A stretch of 64,000 bases of DNA from positions 1 through 64,000 of the forward strand of contig NZ_JABXOF010000010.1 of NCBI RefSeq assembly GCF_013375155.1, in the 5' to 3' direction. Within the stretch, counting starts at the first letter, position 1, and every line of letters starts with the position of its first letter. The notes under the pieces were generated by a model. That model saw only the letters and a program-made list of their open reading frames with translations, was not told where the DNA came from and searched no databases. The DNA comes from Serratia ureilytica (GTDB lineage: Bacteria; Pseudomonadota; Gammaproteobacteria; Enterobacterales; Enterobacteriaceae). The translations under genes were made by a program, and so were the position numbers. Below, piece after piece: positions 1 to 10,260 of the stretch.

Positions 1-284
1 CTTGATGTGCTTCCACTCGAGAAGCGATGCTCAAAGATTTACTGCATGAATTTTACTTCAGTTAGTCACTCTTCAAGACTTGATATTTTTTTGCACCCGA
101 AGATGCTGGATATCGTCTTGTGGAGTGCCCACACAGATTGTCTGATAAATTGTTAAAGAGCAGTGCCGAGAAACTCATCGGCGCGGGCTGCGTATATTAC
201 GCTTTTCACCCGGAGAGTCAAGCGTTTATTTCGCTTTCTTCTCGCTGACCCGGCGACTTGTCAGTCGTTGTTCCCGGTCAGTGG
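1..284 (-). other. rRNA operon leader (16S gene just beyond the left edge)
   Basis: Read on the minus strand, this is the transcribed leader of a ribosomal RNA operon. It contains the conserved boxA element TGCTCTTTAACAA (150-162, minus), needed for rRNA antitermination, and then the conserved enterobacterial stretch that runs up to the 16S gene. The mature 16S sequence is not in the window. In E. coli an rrn operon also lies next to clpB, which supports the call. Confidence 0.85.
194..221 (-). promoter_or_regulatory. rrn P2 promoter
   Basis: Minus-strand -35 TTGACT (216-221) and -10 TAATAT (194-199) are separated by 16 bp, immediately upstream of the boxA-containing leader. In enteric rrn operons P2 is the second, more constitutive promoter. 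Confidence 0.8.
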
Positions 285-290
285 AGGCGC

Positions 291-318
291 ATTATAGGGA
301 GTTCTCGGCGGGCCGCAA
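291..318 (-). promoter_or_regulatory. rrn P1 promoter
   Basis: Minus-strand -35 TTGCGG (313-318) and a perfect -10 TATAAT (291-296) are 16 bp apart, followed by the GC-rich discriminator GCGCC typical of stringently controlled promoters. The AT-rich tract just upstream (about 325-345) fits an UP element. Transcription should start near 284. Confidence 0.85.
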
Positions 319-457
319 CCCCTAAATGCAAAAAACTTTTCAAGCGTTCAAATAATCACCAAAAACGCCTTTTTAGGATGTTTATTAGTCAGAAAATACC
401 GGTTTTAGCACAGTAATAGCGGCAAACCCTGTAAACAGGGACAAACGAAGGTAAAGA

Positions 458-483
458 AAAGGGAGCGGTCACCCGCTCCCTTT
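458..483 (-). terminator. clpB rho-independent terminator
   Basis: An 8-bp GGGAGCGG/CCGCTCCC stem with a 4-base loop, extended by A/T pairs and followed by T-rich sequence on the minus strand, lies about 25 bp beyond the clpB stop. It separates clpB from the rRNA promoters. Confidence 0.85.
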
Positions 484-507
484 CATCTTTATTATCCTTA
501 ATTGCCG

Positions 508-3081
508 TTATTGTCGGGCAACGATATGGTCGTTTTCCACATCCAGCGTTACCAGCTTGCCGGGGATCAGCTTGCCGGACAGGATTTGCTGCGCCAGCGG
601 GTTCTCGATTTCCTGCTGAATAGCGCGTTTCAACGGGCGTGCGCCATATACAGGGTCGTAGCCGGTTTTGCTTAACAGCGCCAGGGCCGGTTCGGTCATG
701 GTCACTTCGTAACCGCGCTCTTCCAAACGCTTGTACAGACGCGACAACTGAATCTTGGCGATCGCGGCGATGTGTTTCTCGCCCAGCGGGTGGAACACCA
801 CCACTTCGTCGATACGGTTGATGAACTCTGGACGGAAGTGGTGACTCACCATCTCCATCACCGACTCTTTCATCTGCGCGTAGTTCATCTGACCGAAATG
901 CTCCTGGATCAGATCGGAACCCAGGTTGGACGTCATGATCACCACGGTATTGCGGAAATCGACGGTGCGGCCTTGACCATCGGTCAGGCGGCCGTCATCC
1001 AACACCTGCAACAGAATATTGAACACGTCCGGGTGCGCTTTCTCGACTTCATCCAGCAGAATCACCGAATAAGGCCGGCGACGTACGGCTTCCGTCAGGT
1101 AGCCGCCCTCTTCATAACCGACATAGCCCGGAGGCGCGCCGACCAGACGCGAAACGGAGTGTTTCTCCATAAACTCGGACATATCGATACGCACCATGGC
1201 GTCGTCGCTGTCGAACAGGAACGAAGCCAGCGCCTTGCAAAGCTCGGTTTTCCCTACCCCGGTCGGGCCGAGGAACAGGAACGAACCGATCGGTCGGTTA
1301 GGATCGGACAACCCCGCACGGCTGCGGCGGATCGCATTGGAGACTGCGCTGACCGCTTCGTCCTGGCCAATCACTCGCGAATGCAGTTCTTGTTCCAGGC
1401 GCAGCAGCTTGTCGCGCTCGCCTTCCAGCATTCTTGCGACCGGGATCCCGGTGGCACGCGCCAGCACTTCGGCAATCTCCGCATCGGTCACCCGGTTGCG
1501 CAGCAGCTTCATGCTCTTGCCTTCGGCCTGCGTGGCGGCGGCGAGCTGTTTTTCCAGCTCAGGGATTTTGCCGTACTGCAGTTCCGACATCCGCCCCAGA
1601 TCGCCGACGCGACGCGCCTGCTCCAGGGTGATTTTGGCCTGCTCGAGTTCAGCCTTGATATTCTGGGTGCCGGAGAGCGACGCTTTTTCCGCTTTCCACT
1701 CTTCTTCCAGCTCCGAGTATTCGCGCTCTTTCTGCCCCAGCTCATCGCTCAGCATGTCCAGGCGTTTCTTGCTGGCGTCGTCAGACTCTTTATTCAGCGC
1801 CTGCTGTTCCAGTTTCAATTGGATGATGCGGCGCTCAAGCCTGTCGAGCGACTCCGGCTTGGAGTCCATCTGCATGCGAATGCTGGACGCCGCTTCATCG
1901 ATAAGGTCAATAGCCTTGTCCGGCAATTGACGATCGGCGATATAGCGGTGCGAAAGCGTTGCCGCCGCCACAATGGCCGGGTCGGTTATCTGCACGTGGT
2001 GGTGCAGTTCGTAACGCTCTTTCAGGCCGCGCAGAATAGCAATGGTGTCTTCCACGCTCGGCTCAGCCACATACACTTTCTGGAAACGACGTTCGAGCGC
2101 CGCATCCTTCTCTATATATTGACGGTATTCATCCAGCGTGGTGGCACCGACGCAGTGCAGTTCGCCGCGCGCCAGCGCCGGCTTCAGCATGTTGCCTGCG
2201 TCCATCGCGCCATCCGCCTTACCGGCACCGACCATGGTATGCAGTTCGTCGATAAACAGGATAACGCTGCCTTCCTGCTTGGCCAGATCGTTGAGCACGC
2301 CTTTCAGACGCTCTTCAAACTCGCCGCGATATTTGGCGCCGGCGATCAAGGCGCCCATATCGAGGGACAATACGCGCTTGTGCTTCAGTCCTTCCGGCAC
2401 TTCGCCGTTAATGATGCGCTGCGCCAGGCCTTCGACGATGGCGGTTTTACCCACGCCAGGTTCGCCGATCAACACCGGGTTGTTTTTGGTACGGCGTTGC
2501 AGCACCTGAATGGTGCGACGGATCTCTTCGTCACGGCCGATCACCGGGTCAAGTTTGCCCTGCTCAGCACGTTCGGTCAGATCGATAGTGTATTTCTTCA
2601 ATGCCTGCCGTTGGTCTTCGGCGCCTTGGTCTTCCACGCTGTCACCGCCTCTCATTTGTTCAATGGCTTTGCTGATTTTATCGGCCGTCGCGCCGGCCGC
2701 TTTCAACAAGTCGGTCAACGAGCCGCGGTCTTCCAGCACCGCAAGCACAAACAGCTCGGAAGAAATGAATTTGTCCGCACGCTTTTGCGCCAGCTTGTCG
2801 CACAGGTTCAAAACGCGCACCAACTCGTGGGACGGTTGAACGTCGCCACCGGTGCCTTCTACCTGCGGTAAACGGGACAGCGCCTGTTCGATCTCGGTGC
2901 GCACACGCCCGGCATCGATACCTGCGGAAGTTAATAGTGGACGAACCGTGCCCCCTTCCTGATTGAGCAGGGCGCTCATCAGATGTAGCGGTTCAATAAA
3001 CTGGTTGTCGTGCCCAAGGGCTAGTGACTGGGCATCGGCGAGGGCAAGCTGGAATTTGTTGGTAAGACGATCCAGACGCAT
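508..3081 (-). CDS. clpB: ClpB, ATP-dependent disaggregase
   Basis: Cytoplasmic hexameric AAA+ chaperone that, with DnaK, pulls polypeptides out of aggregates after heat stress. The 857 residues equal the E. coli length. Order: N-terminal Clp repeat domain (about 1-145), first AAA+ module with Walker A GEPGVGKT (about 206-213), a coiled-coil middle domain (about 410-525), and a second AAA+ module with Walker A GPTGVGKT (about 605-612). Start at 3081 has a GGAGG ribosome site 5 bases upstream. A sigma32 promoter lies 40-66 bp upstream and a strong terminator follows, so it is probably its own heat-shock unit. Confidence 0.98.
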   Translation of the reverse strand: MRLDRLTNKFQLALADAQSLALGHDNQFIEPLHLMSALLNQEGGTVRPLLTSAGIDAGRVRTEIEQALSRLPQVEGTGGDVQPSHELVRVLNLCDKLAQKRADKFISSELFVLAVLEDRGSLTDLLKAAGATADKISKAIEQMRGGDSVEDQGAEDQRQALKKYTIDLTERAEQGKLDPVIGRDEEIRRTIQVLQRRTKNNPVLIGEPGVGKTAIVEGLAQRIINGEVPEGLKHKRVLSLDMGALIAGAKYRGEFEERLKGVLNDLAKQEGSVILFIDELHTMVGAGKADGAMDAGNMLKPALARGELHCVGATTLDEYRQYIEKDAALERRFQKVYVAEPSVEDTIAILRGLKERYELHHHVQITDPAIVAAATLSHRYIADRQLPDKAIDLIDEAASSIRMQMDSKPESLDRLERRIIQLKLEQQALNKESDDASKKRLDMLSDELGQKEREYSELEEEWKAEKASLSGTQNIKAELEQAKITLEQARRVGDLGRMSELQYGKIPELEKQLAAATQAEGKSMKLLRNRVTDAEIAEVLARATGIPVARMLEGERDKLLRLEQELHSRVIGQDEAVSAVSNAIRRSRAGLSDPNRPIGSFLFLGPTGVGKTELCKALASFLFDSDDAMVRIDMSEFMEKHSVSRLVGAPPGYVGYEEGGYLTEAVRRRPYSVILLDEVEKAHPDVFNILLQVLDDGRLTDGQGRTVDFRNTVVIMTSNLGSDLIQEHFGQMNYAQMKESVMEMVSHHFRPEFINRIDEVVVFHPLGEKHIAAIAKIQLSRLYKRLEERGYEVTMTEPALALLSKTGYDPVYGARPLKRAIQQEIENPLAQQILSGKLIPGKLVTLDVENDHIVARQ

Positions 3082-3119
3082 AACACCTCCAAGATGGGTC
3101 GAAATTGCTACTGGAGATT

Positions 3120-3147
3120 AAATGAGGTCATCCCTCAAATTTTCAAG
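3120..3147 (-). promoter_or_regulatory. sigma32 heat-shock promoter of clpB
   Basis: Minus strand: -35 CTTGAAA (3141-3147), 13-bp spacer, -10 CCTCATTT (3120-3127). This is close to the sigma32 consensus CTTGAAA-N13/14-CCCCAT and sits at the expected distance from clpB. Confidence 0.85.
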
Positions 3148-3211
3148 GTTATCTCGACGCTAAATTTTCGGTACAACGCCATGCGTCGTTGGATCGTCCT
3201 AATTCAATAGG

Positions 3212-3943
3212 TTATATCAGCCAGATTAAACTTGCCAGACGTCCGGTTATTCCATCGCGTCGATAGGAGAAAAAATGGCTCATTTCGTTAACCGTACAGC
3301 GGTCGCCGCCATAAATGGCCTGAACGCCCGCACGCAACAAGCGTTGGCGAGCCAGCAAGTAGATATTAGCCAAAAACTTATCGCCGTGCGGGGTAAATGC
3401 CGCTGCGGCCTCAGCGTCTTCCGCCATGAAAGCGGCGCGCACCTCCGGCCCGACCTCGAACTGCTGCGGGCCGATCGCCGGCCCCAGCCAGGCGCTGATT
3501 TGGCCCGGTGCGGCGCTGAACGCCGCCACGGTTTGCTCCAGCACGCCGTGGCATAGCCCACGCCAACCGGCGTGAGCGGCTGCCACTTCGTCGCCGTGCT
3601 GCGAGCAGAACAGCACCGGCAGACAATCCGCCGTCATCACTGCGCACACCTGACCCGGCACGTTGCTGTACACCGCATCCGCCCGCAGATCGGCGGGCGC
3701 TTGTCCCGTCAACGTCACCACGCGAGTGCCGTGCACCTGCTCGAGCCATACCGGCATCTGCGGCAAGCCGGCGGCGGTAACCAACCGTTCCCGATTGCGC
3801 TTCACCGCTTGCGCCTCGTCGCCCACGTGAGCGCCGAGGTTCAGCGAGTCATAAGGTGGCAGGCTGACGCCACCATCGCGCGTGGTGCTGCAAGCTTTAA
3901 CGCCGGGAGGCAACGGCCAGTCGGGCAGAATGAGCGAGCGCAT
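3212..3943 (-). CDS. pgeF: PgeF/YfiH, laccase-domain peptidoglycan editing factor
   Basis: A 243-residue protein of the YfiH (DUF152, Cu-oxidase_4) family, the same length as in E. coli. The family is reported to act in keeping peptidoglycan precursor composition correct and also shows purine nucleoside/polyphenol activity in vitro. The metal-site residues are visible in the blocks ADCLPV (Cys) and AHAGWRG (His). Its ATG overlaps the rluD stop codon (TAATG), so the two are probably translationally coupled, in the order rluD-pgeF-clpB known from E. coli. Confidence 0.93.
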   Translation of the reverse strand: MRSLILPDWPLPPGVKACSTTRDGGVSLPPYDSLNLGAHVGDEAQAVKRNRERLVTAAGLPQMPVWLEQVHGTRVVTLTGQAPADLRADAVYSNVPGQVCAVMTADCLPVLFCSQHGDEVAAAHAGWRGLCHGVLEQTVAAFSAAPGQISAWLGPAIGPQQFEVGPEVRAAFMAEDAEAAAAFTPHGDKFLANIYLLARQRLLRAGVQAIYGGDRCTVNEMSHFFSYRRDGITGRLASLIWLI

Positions 3944-4920
3944 TACCAGTCCATCTGATCTTTGAATTCTTCGGTGTCCGCCTTCAGCGCGTTGATCAGA
4001 TCAACCATGTCCTGCGGCAGCGGCGCATGCCACTCCATCTGGATGCCGCTGATCGGGTGATACAAACGCAGCATGGTAGCGTGCAGCGCCTGGCGGTCAA
4101 AGCCGCGCAGCGTGTTGATGAAGGCCTCCGAAGCGCCTTTCGGCGGACGCGGACGGCCGCCGTACAGCGGATCGCCCACCAGCGGATGGCTAATGTAAGC
4201 CATGTGCACGCGGATCTGGTGAGTACGGCCGGTTTCCAGGCGCAGGCGCAGACGAGTGTGCGCGCGGAAGTGCTCCATAATGCGATAGTGCGTCACCGCC
4301 GGCTTACCCATCGGGTGCACCGCCATGTGAGTGCGCTTGGTGGAATGGCGCGCGATGGGTTCTTCTACCGTACCGCCTGCCGTCATGGTGCCGATCGCCA
4401 CCGCTTCGTATTCACGGGTGATTTCGCGCGCCTGCAGCGCCTCCACCAGCCGGGTTTGCGCCGGCACGGTTTTCGCCACCACCATCAGGCCGGTGGTGTC
4501 TTTATCCAGACGGTGCACGATGCCGGCACGCGGCACGTCGGCGATTTCCGGGTAGTGATGCAGCAGCGCATTGAGCACCGTGCCGTCCGGGTTACCGGCG
4601 CCAGGGTGCACCACCAAATCGCGCGGCTTGTTGATCACCAGGATATCGCTGTCTTCATAGACGATATCCAGCGCGATATCCTGCGGCTCCCAACGCGCTT
4701 CTTCTTCTATCTGTGCATCGATGGCGACTGTCTCTCCGCCCAGCACCTTCTCTTTCGGTTTGTTTGACGTTTTGCCATTGACCTTCACCCGATCGCCCAG
4801 GATCCACTCTTTTATGCGAGATCGTGAATAATCAGGGAACAATTCGGCCAAAGCCTGATCTAAACGTTGTCCGAGTTGAGATTCGGCCACCGTTGCGGTG
4901 AGTTGTACTTGTTGTGCCAT
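3943..4920 (-). CDS. rluD: RluD, 23S rRNA pseudouridine synthase
   Basis: Makes pseudouridines 1911, 1915 and 1917 in helix 69 of 23S rRNA, which is important for ribosome assembly. The 325-residue protein has an N-terminal S4 RNA-binding domain (about 15-80) and a RluA-type catalytic domain with the HRLDKDTTG block; Asp139 is the catalytic aspartate. It is transcribed divergently from bamD, with 131 bp between the starts, and overlaps pgeF by one base. Confidence 0.97.
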   Translation of the reverse strand: MAQQVQLTATVAESQLGQRLDQALAELFPDYSRSRIKEWILGDRVKVNGKTSNKPKEKVLGGETVAIDAQIEEEARWEPQDIALDIVYEDSDILVINKPRDLVVHPGAGNPDGTVLNALLHHYPEIADVPRAGIVHRLDKDTTGLMVVAKTVPAQTRLVEALQAREITREYEAVAIGTMTAGGTVEEPIARHSTKRTHMAVHPMGKPAVTHYRIMEHFRAHTRLRLRLETGRTHQIRVHMAYISHPLVGDPLYGGRPRPPKGASEAFINTLRGFDRQALHATMLRLYHPISGIQMEWHAPLPQDMVDLINALKADTEEFKDQMDW

Positions 4921-5051
4921 ATGCAGCTTCTTCGTTAACGTTGGGTTTTCACGGCGATGCCGTTTAATATAATGTGCTATTGTACCTGGTCTTTGTCGGG
5001 AGCTTAACGGACAGTCTCCCGGAATAACACCCTGAGGATAATCAAAACGTC

Positions 5052-5783
5052 ATGACGCGTATGAAATATCTGGTGGCGGCAGCCACGTTGAGCCTGGCGC
5101 TGGCAGGTTGCTCCACATCCAAGGATGCGGTTCCCGACAACCCGCCTTCGGAAATCTATGCTACCGCGCAGCAAAAACTGCAGGACGGTAACTTCAAGGG
5201 CGCGATTACGCAACTCGAAGCGTTAGATAACCGCTATCCTTTCGGGCCGTATTCCCAGCAGGTCCAGCTGGATTTGATTTACGCCTATTATAAGGCTGCC
5301 GACTTGCCAATGGCTCAGGCATCCATCGATCGCTTCATGCGCCTGAATCCGACGCACCCGAACATCGATTACGTGATGTACATGCGCGGCCTGACCGATA
5401 TGGCGCTTGATGACAGCGCGCTGCAGGGCTTCTTCGGGGTTGACCGTTCGGACCGCGATCCTCAGCACGCTCGCGCTGCGTTCCGCGACTTCAGCCAGTT
5501 GATTCAGCAATACCCGAACAGCCAATACGCGACCGACGCCAACAAGCGTTTGGTGTATCTGAAAGATCGTTTGGCCAAGTATGAGCTTTCGGTGGCGGAA
5601 TACTACACTAAACGTGGTGCTTACGTCGCGGTCGTTAATCGCGCCGAGCAGATGTTGCGTGAATTCCCGGATACCAAAGCGACGCACGACGTGTTGCCGC
5701 TGATGGAAAATGCCTACAAGCAGCTGCAGCTGAACGGCCAGGCTGACAAAGTGGCCAAAGTGATCGCCGCCAACCCACAATAA
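5052..5783 (+). CDS. bamD: BamD, essential lipoprotein of the outer-membrane beta-barrel assembly machine
   Basis: Outer-membrane lipoprotein that, with BamA, folds and inserts beta-barrel proteins. The 243-residue precursor has a lipoprotein signal peptide ending in the lipobox LAGC, with Cys20 the lipidated residue and Ser/Thr after it (no Asp at +2, so no inner-membrane retention signal). The rest is TPR-like helical repeats, nearly identical to E. coli BamD (for example [19 protein letters not shown]). A terminator follows 28 bp after the stop. Confidence 0.97.
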   Translation: MTRMKYLVAAATLSLALAGCSTSKDAVPDNPPSEIYATAQQKLQDGNFKGAITQLEALDNRYPFGPYSQQVQLDLIYAYYKAADLPMAQASIDRFMRLNPTHPNIDYVMYMRGLTDMALDDSALQGFFGVDRSDRDPQHARAAFRDFSQLIQQYPNSQYATDANKRLVYLKDRLAKYELSVAEYYTKRGAYVAVVNRAEQMLREFPDTKATHDVLPLMENAYKQLQLNGQADKVAKVIAANPQ

Positions 5784-5811
5784 GCGCGCGTCGGCAACGG
5801 CAGAAAAACCA

Positions 5812-5836
5812 AACGGCAGCCAAGGCTGCCGTTTTC
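5812..5836 (+). terminator. bamD terminator
   Basis: A 10-bp stem (AACGGCAGCC/GGCTGCCGTT) with a 2-base loop, followed by TT, just after bamD. Confidence 0.8.
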
Positions 5837-6013
5837 ATTGGCGTCGACCTGGTTTTTACTGGAAAAATACACAAGTAAAAACACGGTGTTAGCTAGCGCT
5901 CCTCACCGGTCAACTCATCGATAATGCGCCATCCGGCGGCAACTCTCAAGCATTAGATAGCCAATTCAAATGCTGAATCACAGATTGAACTAACTTTGCA
6001 AAAAGTGACAAAA

Positions 6014-6058
6014 AATCGTGATTTACATCACGCATTTAAACAAAAAGCGGGGTATGCT
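6014..6058 (+). promoter_or_regulatory. CRP-dependent promoter of raiA
   Basis: A near-perfect CRP site CGTGA-TTTACA-TCACG (6017-6032, inside the 22-bp window 6014-6035) lies upstream of a -10-like TATGCT (6053-6058) with no good -35. The site centre is about 40 bp from the expected start, as in class II CRP promoters. raiA/yfiA of E. coli is known to respond to CRP. Confidence 0.75.
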
Positions 6059-6095
6059 GGATTCACCAAGACGGAAAGACAGAGAGGTAAGTTAT

Positions 6096-6437
6096 ATGAC
6101 ATTGAACATTACCAGCAAACAAATGGATATCACTCCCGCAATCCGCAATCACGTCGAAGACCGTCTCACCAAACTGGAAAAATGGCAGACCCAGCTGATT
6201 AACCCGCATATCGTCTTATCCAAAGAGCCGCAAGGGTTTGTCGCCGACGCTACCATTACCACGCCTAACGGCCCGCTGGTCGCCAGCGCCAAACATGATG
6301 ACATGTATACCGCCGTTAACGAGCTGATCGCCAAACTGGAGCGCCAGTTGAACAAGGTGCAGCACAAAGGCGAAGCGCGCCGCTGCAATGCCAGCGTGAA
6401 AGACATCGTGCCGGAAGTCACGCAAGAGCAGGAATAA
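6096..6437 (+). CDS. raiA: RaiA (YfiA), ribosome-associated inhibitor / hibernation factor
   Basis: Binds the 30S decoding site in stationary phase or cold and blocks translation while keeping 70S ribosomes as monomers. The product has 113 residues, the E. coli length, and follows its sequence closely from [10 protein letters not shown]. The ATG at 6096 is chosen over an in-frame start at 6018 because it gives the family length and has GAGAGG just upstream; the longer frame would start inside the CRP site. Confidence 0.96.
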   Translation: MTLNITSKQMDITPAIRNHVEDRLTKLEKWQTQLINPHIVLSKEPQGFVADATITTPNGPLVASAKHDDMYTAVNELIAKLERQLNKVQHKGEARRCNASVKDIVPEVTQEQE

Positions 6438-6462
6438 CCGTCCGACAGCGATTGCCGCATCA

Positions 6463-6486
6463 AACGCGCCCGAGGGCGCGTTTTTT
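6463..6486 (+). terminator. raiA terminator
   Basis: A 9-bp stem AACGCGCCC/GGGCGCGTT with a 2-base loop and six T residues. Confidence 0.85.
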
Positions 6487-6500
6487 GTCGGGTATTTTTG

Positions 6501-6529
6501 TTGACGAGGTAAAAACCAGCGGTTACTTT
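6501..6529 (+). promoter_or_regulatory. pheL-pheA promoter
   Basis: TTGACG (6501-6506), a 17-bp spacer and TACTTT (6524-6529), about 30 bp upstream of the leader peptide. Confidence 0.6.
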
Positions 6530-6560
6530 AAAACCTGTTCGCATTAACCTTAGGTAGACC

Positions 6561-6608
6561 ATGCCACGCACACCGTTTTTCTTCGCATTCTTTTTTACCT
6601 TCCCCTGA
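6561..6608 (+). CDS. pheL: PheL, pheA operon leader peptide
   Basis: A 15-codon leader peptide, MPRTPFFFAFFFTFP, with seven Phe codons; the E. coli peptide has the same length and Phe pattern. Ribosome stalling at Phe codons when Phe-tRNA is scarce decides the fold of the downstream RNA. The Phe-codon region (about 6578-6596) is complementary to 6631-6647, the protector pairing expected of this attenuator. Confidence 0.93.
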   Translation: MPRTPFFFAFFFTFP

Positions 6609-6654
6609 CTGGGAGGCGTTTCGTCGTGTGAGAAAGAATGCGAAGACGAACAAC

Positions 6655-6684
6655 AAGGCCTCCTGGAAACAGGGGGCTTTTTTT
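6655..6684 (+). terminator. pheA attenuator (terminator form)
   Basis: A stem AAGGCCTCCTG/CAGGGGGCTTT with a GAAA loop, followed by four more T residues (a run of seven T in all), between pheL and pheA. This is the conditional terminator of the phenylalanine attenuation system. Confidence 0.88.
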
Positions 6685-6728
6685 ATGGCTGTTTTACAAC
6701 GAATAAGAACTGAAGGCGGAAGCTGATT

Positions 6729-7886
6729 ATGACTGACAACCCGTTATTGGTGCTGCGCGAGCGCATCAGCGCACTGGACTTGAAACTGTTGGCCTTGCTG
6801 GCGGAACGCCGTGAGCTGGCGATCGAAGTCGGCAAGACCAAGCTGCACTCTCACCGTCCGATCCGTGACAAAGAGCGCGAACGCGATCTGCTGGATGCGC
6901 TGATCGCCGCCGCCAAGCCTTACGACCTGGACGGTTTCTACGTCACCCGCCTGTTCCAACTGATCATTGAAGACTCCGTTCTGACCCAGCAGGCGCTGTT
7001 GCAGCACCAGCTCAACCCCGTCAGCCAGCATTCCGCCCGCATCTCTTTCCTCGGCCCGAAAGGCTCTTATTCACATCTGGCGGCGCGCCAATACGCTGCC
7101 CGCCACTTCGATCGGCTGATCGAATGCGGCTGCCAGAAGTTTCAGGATATTTTCGCCCAGGTGGAAACCGGCCAGGCGGACTACGCGATTTTGCCGATCG
7201 AGAACACCAGCTCCGGTTCGATAAACGAGGTCTACGATCTGCTGCAACACACCAGCCTGTCGATCGTCGGCGAACTGACTAACCCTATCAACCACTGCGT
7301 TCTGATCGCCGGCGACAGCGATCTGAGCCAGATAGAAACCGTCTACAGCCATCCGCAGCCGTTCCAACAGTGCAGCCAGTTCCTTAACCGCTTCCCGCAC
7401 TGGAAAATCGAATACACCGAAAGCACGGCGGCCGCGATGGAGAAAGTCGCCAAGCTGAATTCGCCGAAGGTGGCTGCACTGGGCAGCGAGGCCGGCGGCG
7501 CGCTGTACGGGCTGCAGGTGCTGGAACACAATCTCGCCAACCAGCAGCAAAACATCACCCGCTTTATCGTCCTGGCGCGCAAAGCGATCGATGTCTCCGA
7601 ACAGGTGCCGGCAAAAACCACGCTGATCATGGCGACCGGCCAACAATCCGGCGCGCTGGTCGAAGCACTGCTGGTATTGCGCGATAACGGCATCATCATG
7701 ACCAAGCTGGAATCACGTCCGATCAACGGCAATCCGTGGGAGGAGATGTTCTATATCGATGTGCAGGCCAACCTGCGCGCCGAGGCGATGCAAAAAGCGC
7801 TGCGCGATCTGGCGCCGATCACCCGCTCGCTGAAGGTGCTGGGCTGTTACCCAAGCGACACCGTGGTGCCGGTCAACCCATCCTGA
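6729..7886 (+). CDS. pheA: PheA, bifunctional chorismate mutase / prephenate dehydratase (P-protein)
   Basis: Converts chorismate to prephenate and then to phenylpyruvate, committing carbon to phenylalanine. The 385 residues comprise an AroQ chorismate mutase domain (about 1-90, [18 protein letters not shown]), a prephenate dehydratase domain (about 105-285, with the NITRF block), and a C-terminal ACT domain with the GALV and ESRP motifs that bind inhibitory phenylalanine. Both end-product inhibition and attenuation at the upstream leader are therefore expected. It converges on tyrA with a shared terminator. Confidence 0.97.
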   Translation: MTDNPLLVLRERISALDLKLLALLAERRELAIEVGKTKLHSHRPIRDKERERDLLDALIAAAKPYDLDGFYVTRLFQLIIEDSVLTQQALLQHQLNPVSQHSARISFLGPKGSYSHLAARQYAARHFDRLIECGCQKFQDIFAQVETGQADYAILPIENTSSGSINEVYDLLQHTSLSIVGELTNPINHCVLIAGDSDLSQIETVYSHPQPFQQCSQFLNRFPHWKIEYTESTAAAMEKVAKLNSPKVAALGSEAGGALYGLQVLEHNLANQQQNITRFIVLARKAIDVSEQVPAKTTLIMATGQQSGALVEALLVLRDNGIIMTKLESRPINGNPWEEMFYIDVQANLRAEAMQKALRDLAPITRSLKVLGCYPSDTVVPVNPS

Positions 7887-7895
7887 AACCGTAAA

Positions 7896-7922
7896 AAAGG
7901 GTTCGGCCAAGCCGAACCCTTT
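7896..7922. terminator. bidirectional terminator between pheA and tyrA
   Basis: A 9-bp GGGTTCGGC/GCCGAACCC stem with a CAA loop, flanked by A on the left and T on the right, so it can stop transcription from both convergent genes. Confidence 0.85.
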
Positions 7923-7941
7923 ATGTTTACTGCCCGCAGTT

Positions 7942-9063
7942 TTACTGCCGGCTGTCGTTAGCCTGCCGCAACAGCGTGCGGCTCTCCACCAGGAAGCGCT
8001 GGGCGTAATCGCCGAACCAATGCTCTACCTTGCGGAAGCTCTCGATAAACGCCTGTTTGTCGCCATGCTCCAACAGCTTTATCGCCTCGCCGAAGCGCTG
8101 GTAGTAACGCTTAATCAGCGCCACGTTTTCTTCCGACGACATAATGATATCGGCGTACAGCTGCGGATCCTGCGCGAACAGGCGGCCAACCATCGCCAGC
8201 TCCAGCCGGTAGATTGGCGAAGAGAGCGCCAGCAGTTGCTCCAGTTGCACGTTCTCTTCCGCCAGGTGCAGCCCGTAGGCGAAGGTAGCGAAGTGCCGCA
8301 GCGCCTGAATAAACGCCATATTCTGATCGTGCTCGGCCGCGCTGATGCGATGCAGCCGCGCGCCCCACACCTGCAACTGTTCAAGCAGCCACTGATACGC
8401 CTCCGGCTGGCGGCCGTCGCAATAGACCACCACCTGCTTGGCCACGCTGCCCACGTCCGGGCCGAACATCGGATGCAGACCGACCACCGGGCCGCTGTGC
8501 GCCGCCAACATCGCGTGTAAAGGCCGGCTCTTCACCGACGCCAGGTCCACCAGAATACAATCGGCAGGCAGCGTCGGCAGGCGGCTTATCACCTGCTCGG
8601 TCACGTGGATCGGCACGCTGACGATCACCATGCCGGCATCCGCCAACAGCTGCTCCGCCTGCGGCCAATCTTCCTGATCCAACACCCTGACCTGATAACC
8701 CGACAACGTCAGCAAGCGATTGAACAACCTGCCCATTTGACCGTTGCCGCCGATAATGACGATCGGCCGCAGCTGCGGGCACAGGGTTTTAAAGCCCTTA
8801 TCGTTCTCGCTGACGTATGACTCGCGCATCACGCGGCGCAACACATCTTCGATCAGATCCGGCGGCACGCCGAGATTTTCCGCCTCCCGGCGGCGCGAGG
8901 CCAGCATCGCGGCTTCGCGCTCCGGTACGTAAACCGGCAGGCCATGACGGCTTTTGACTTCGCCCACTTCCGCTACCAGATGCAGGCGTTTCGCCAGCAG
9001 ATCCAGCAGCGCTTTATCCACCTCATCGATTTGATCGCGCAGCGCGGTCAGTTCTGCCACCAT
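7942..9063 (-). CDS. tyrA: TyrA, bifunctional chorismate mutase / prephenate dehydrogenase (T-protein)
   Basis: Makes 4-hydroxyphenylpyruvate for tyrosine from chorismate via prephenate, using NAD+. The 373 residues match the E. coli length: AroQ chorismate mutase at about 1-90, then a Rossmann dehydrogenase domain starting at the nucleotide loop IIGGNGQMG (about 102-110). It lies 3 bp downstream of aroF and is almost certainly cotranscribed with it under TyrR control. Confidence 0.97.
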   Translation of the reverse strand: MVAELTALRDQIDEVDKALLDLLAKRLHLVAEVGEVKSRHGLPVYVPEREAAMLASRRREAENLGVPPDLIEDVLRRVMRESYVSENDKGFKTLCPQLRPIVIIGGNGQMGRLFNRLLTLSGYQVRVLDQEDWPQAEQLLADAGMVIVSVPIHVTEQVISRLPTLPADCILVDLASVKSRPLHAMLAAHSGPVVGLHPMFGPDVGSVAKQVVVYCDGRQPEAYQWLLEQLQVWGARLHRISAAEHDQNMAFIQALRHFATFAYGLHLAEENVQLEQLLALSSPIYRLELAMVGRLFAQDPQLYADIIMSSEENVALIKRYYQRFGEAIKLLEHGDKQAFIESFRKVEHWFGDYAQRFLVESRTLLRQANDSRQ

Positions 9064-9066
9064 AAC

Positions 9067-10143
9067 TTACTTTTCTCCCGTGCGGGCCGTCAGCGCAGCG
9101 CCGAGTTCCTGATGCATATGGCGCAACAGGGTTTCCGTACTCTCCCAGTTGATGCAGGCGTCGGTGACGGACACACCGTAACGCATGTCTGCACGCGGCT
9201 GTTCGGAAGACTGATTGCCCTCATGCAGATGGCTCTCCAGCATAATGCCGGTGATTGAGCGGTTACCCGCCTTGATCTGCTCCACCACGGACTCGGCAAC
9301 CGCCGGCTGACGGCGATAGTCTTTATTCGAGTTGCCATGGCTGCAATCTATCATCAAGGACGGGTGGAGTCCCGCCTCAAGCATCTGTTTTTCACAGGCC
9401 GCAACGTGCTCAGCGCTGTAGTTCGGAGTTTTGCCGCCGCGCAGGATCACGTGCCCATCCGGGTTGCCCTGAGTCTGCAGCAGGCAAACCTGGCCTGCCT
9501 GGTTAATGCCGACGAAGCGATGCGGCATGGCAGCGGCGCGCATGGCGTTGATGGCGGTACCCAGGCTGCCGTCGGTGCCGTTTTTGAACCCGACCGGCAT
9601 CGACAGGCCGGATGCCATTTCTCGGTGGGTCTGAGATTCGGTGGTACGCGCGCCGATCGCCGACCAGCTGAACAAATCGCCCAGGTACTGCGGGCTGTTC
9701 GGATCCAACGCTTCGGTAGCCAACGGCAAGCCCATGCCCACCAGATCCAGCAACAGGCGACGCGCGATATGCAAGCCTGCTTCAACGTCAAACGAACCGT
9801 CCATGTACGGATCGTTGATCAAACCTTTCCAGCCGACAGTGGTTCTGGGTTTTTCAAAGTAGACGCGCATAACGATATACAGCTGATCGCTCAAGTCAGC
9901 CGCCAGAGTTTTCAAACGACGGGCGTAGTCCAGCGCCGCATCCGGATCGTGGATCGAACAAGGCCCGCACACCACCAACAGGCGATGATCGCGCCCCTGC
10001 AAAATGTTGGCGATGGTGTTACGCGAGGTGGCGATTTCATTTTCGTCGTCGGCGCTGAGCGGGAACTGGTTCTTCAGCTCCTCCGGCGTGATGAGAACCT
10101 GTTCTGCACTGATGTGTACGTTATTGAGCGCGTCTTTTTGCAT
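9067..10143 (-). CDS. aroF: AroF, tyrosine-sensitive DAHP synthase
   Basis: First step of the shikimate pathway: condenses phosphoenolpyruvate with erythrose 4-phosphate. The 358 residues follow E. coli AroF closely from MQKDALNNVHIS through the CGPCSIHD block; the N-terminal segment distinguishes it from AroG and AroH. The ATG at 10143 has AGGAA 8 bases upstream. Pairing with tyrA and the upstream TyrR boxes match the E. coli aroF-tyrA operon. Confidence 0.97.
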   Translation of the reverse strand: MQKDALNNVHISAEQVLITPEELKNQFPLSADDENEIATSRNTIANILQGRDHRLLVVCGPCSIHDPDAALDYARRLKTLAADLSDQLYIVMRVYFEKPRTTVGWKGLINDPYMDGSFDVEAGLHIARRLLLDLVGMGLPLATEALDPNSPQYLGDLFSWSAIGARTTESQTHREMASGLSMPVGFKNGTDGSLGTAINAMRAAAMPHRFVGINQAGQVCLLQTQGNPDGHVILRGGKTPNYSAEHVAACEKQMLEAGLHPSLMIDCSHGNSNKDYRRQPAVAESVVEQIKAGNRSITGIMLESHLHEGNQSSEQPRADMRYGVSVTDACINWESTETLLRHMHQELGAALTARTGEK

Positions 10144-10219
10144 GATGCTATTCCTGTCGTTTGGCGTTATGCGTTGAAATGGAACATTGAGCGTTTCAGG
10201 GGTCTACCCTATCACGATA

Positions 10220-10260
10220 TGTAAAGTTTTCAATCCATTTTCCGTAAATAAAAGATTACC
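10220..10260 (-). promoter_or_regulatory. pair of TyrR boxes upstream of aroF
   Basis: Two matches to TGTAAA-N6-TTTACA that keep the invariant G-N14-C: 10220-10237 (one strong half, TGTAAA) and 10243-10260 (CGTAAA...ATTACC). Their centres are 23 bp apart, about two helical turns, as expected for cooperative TyrR hexamer binding over a repressible promoter. Confidence 0.7.

Noticed and set aside
772-2871. 699-codon open frame antisense to clpB
   Set aside because: It lies wholly within clpB on the other strand, is Phe/His/Gln-rich as mirror frames of conserved GC-rich genes are, and resembles no protein family.
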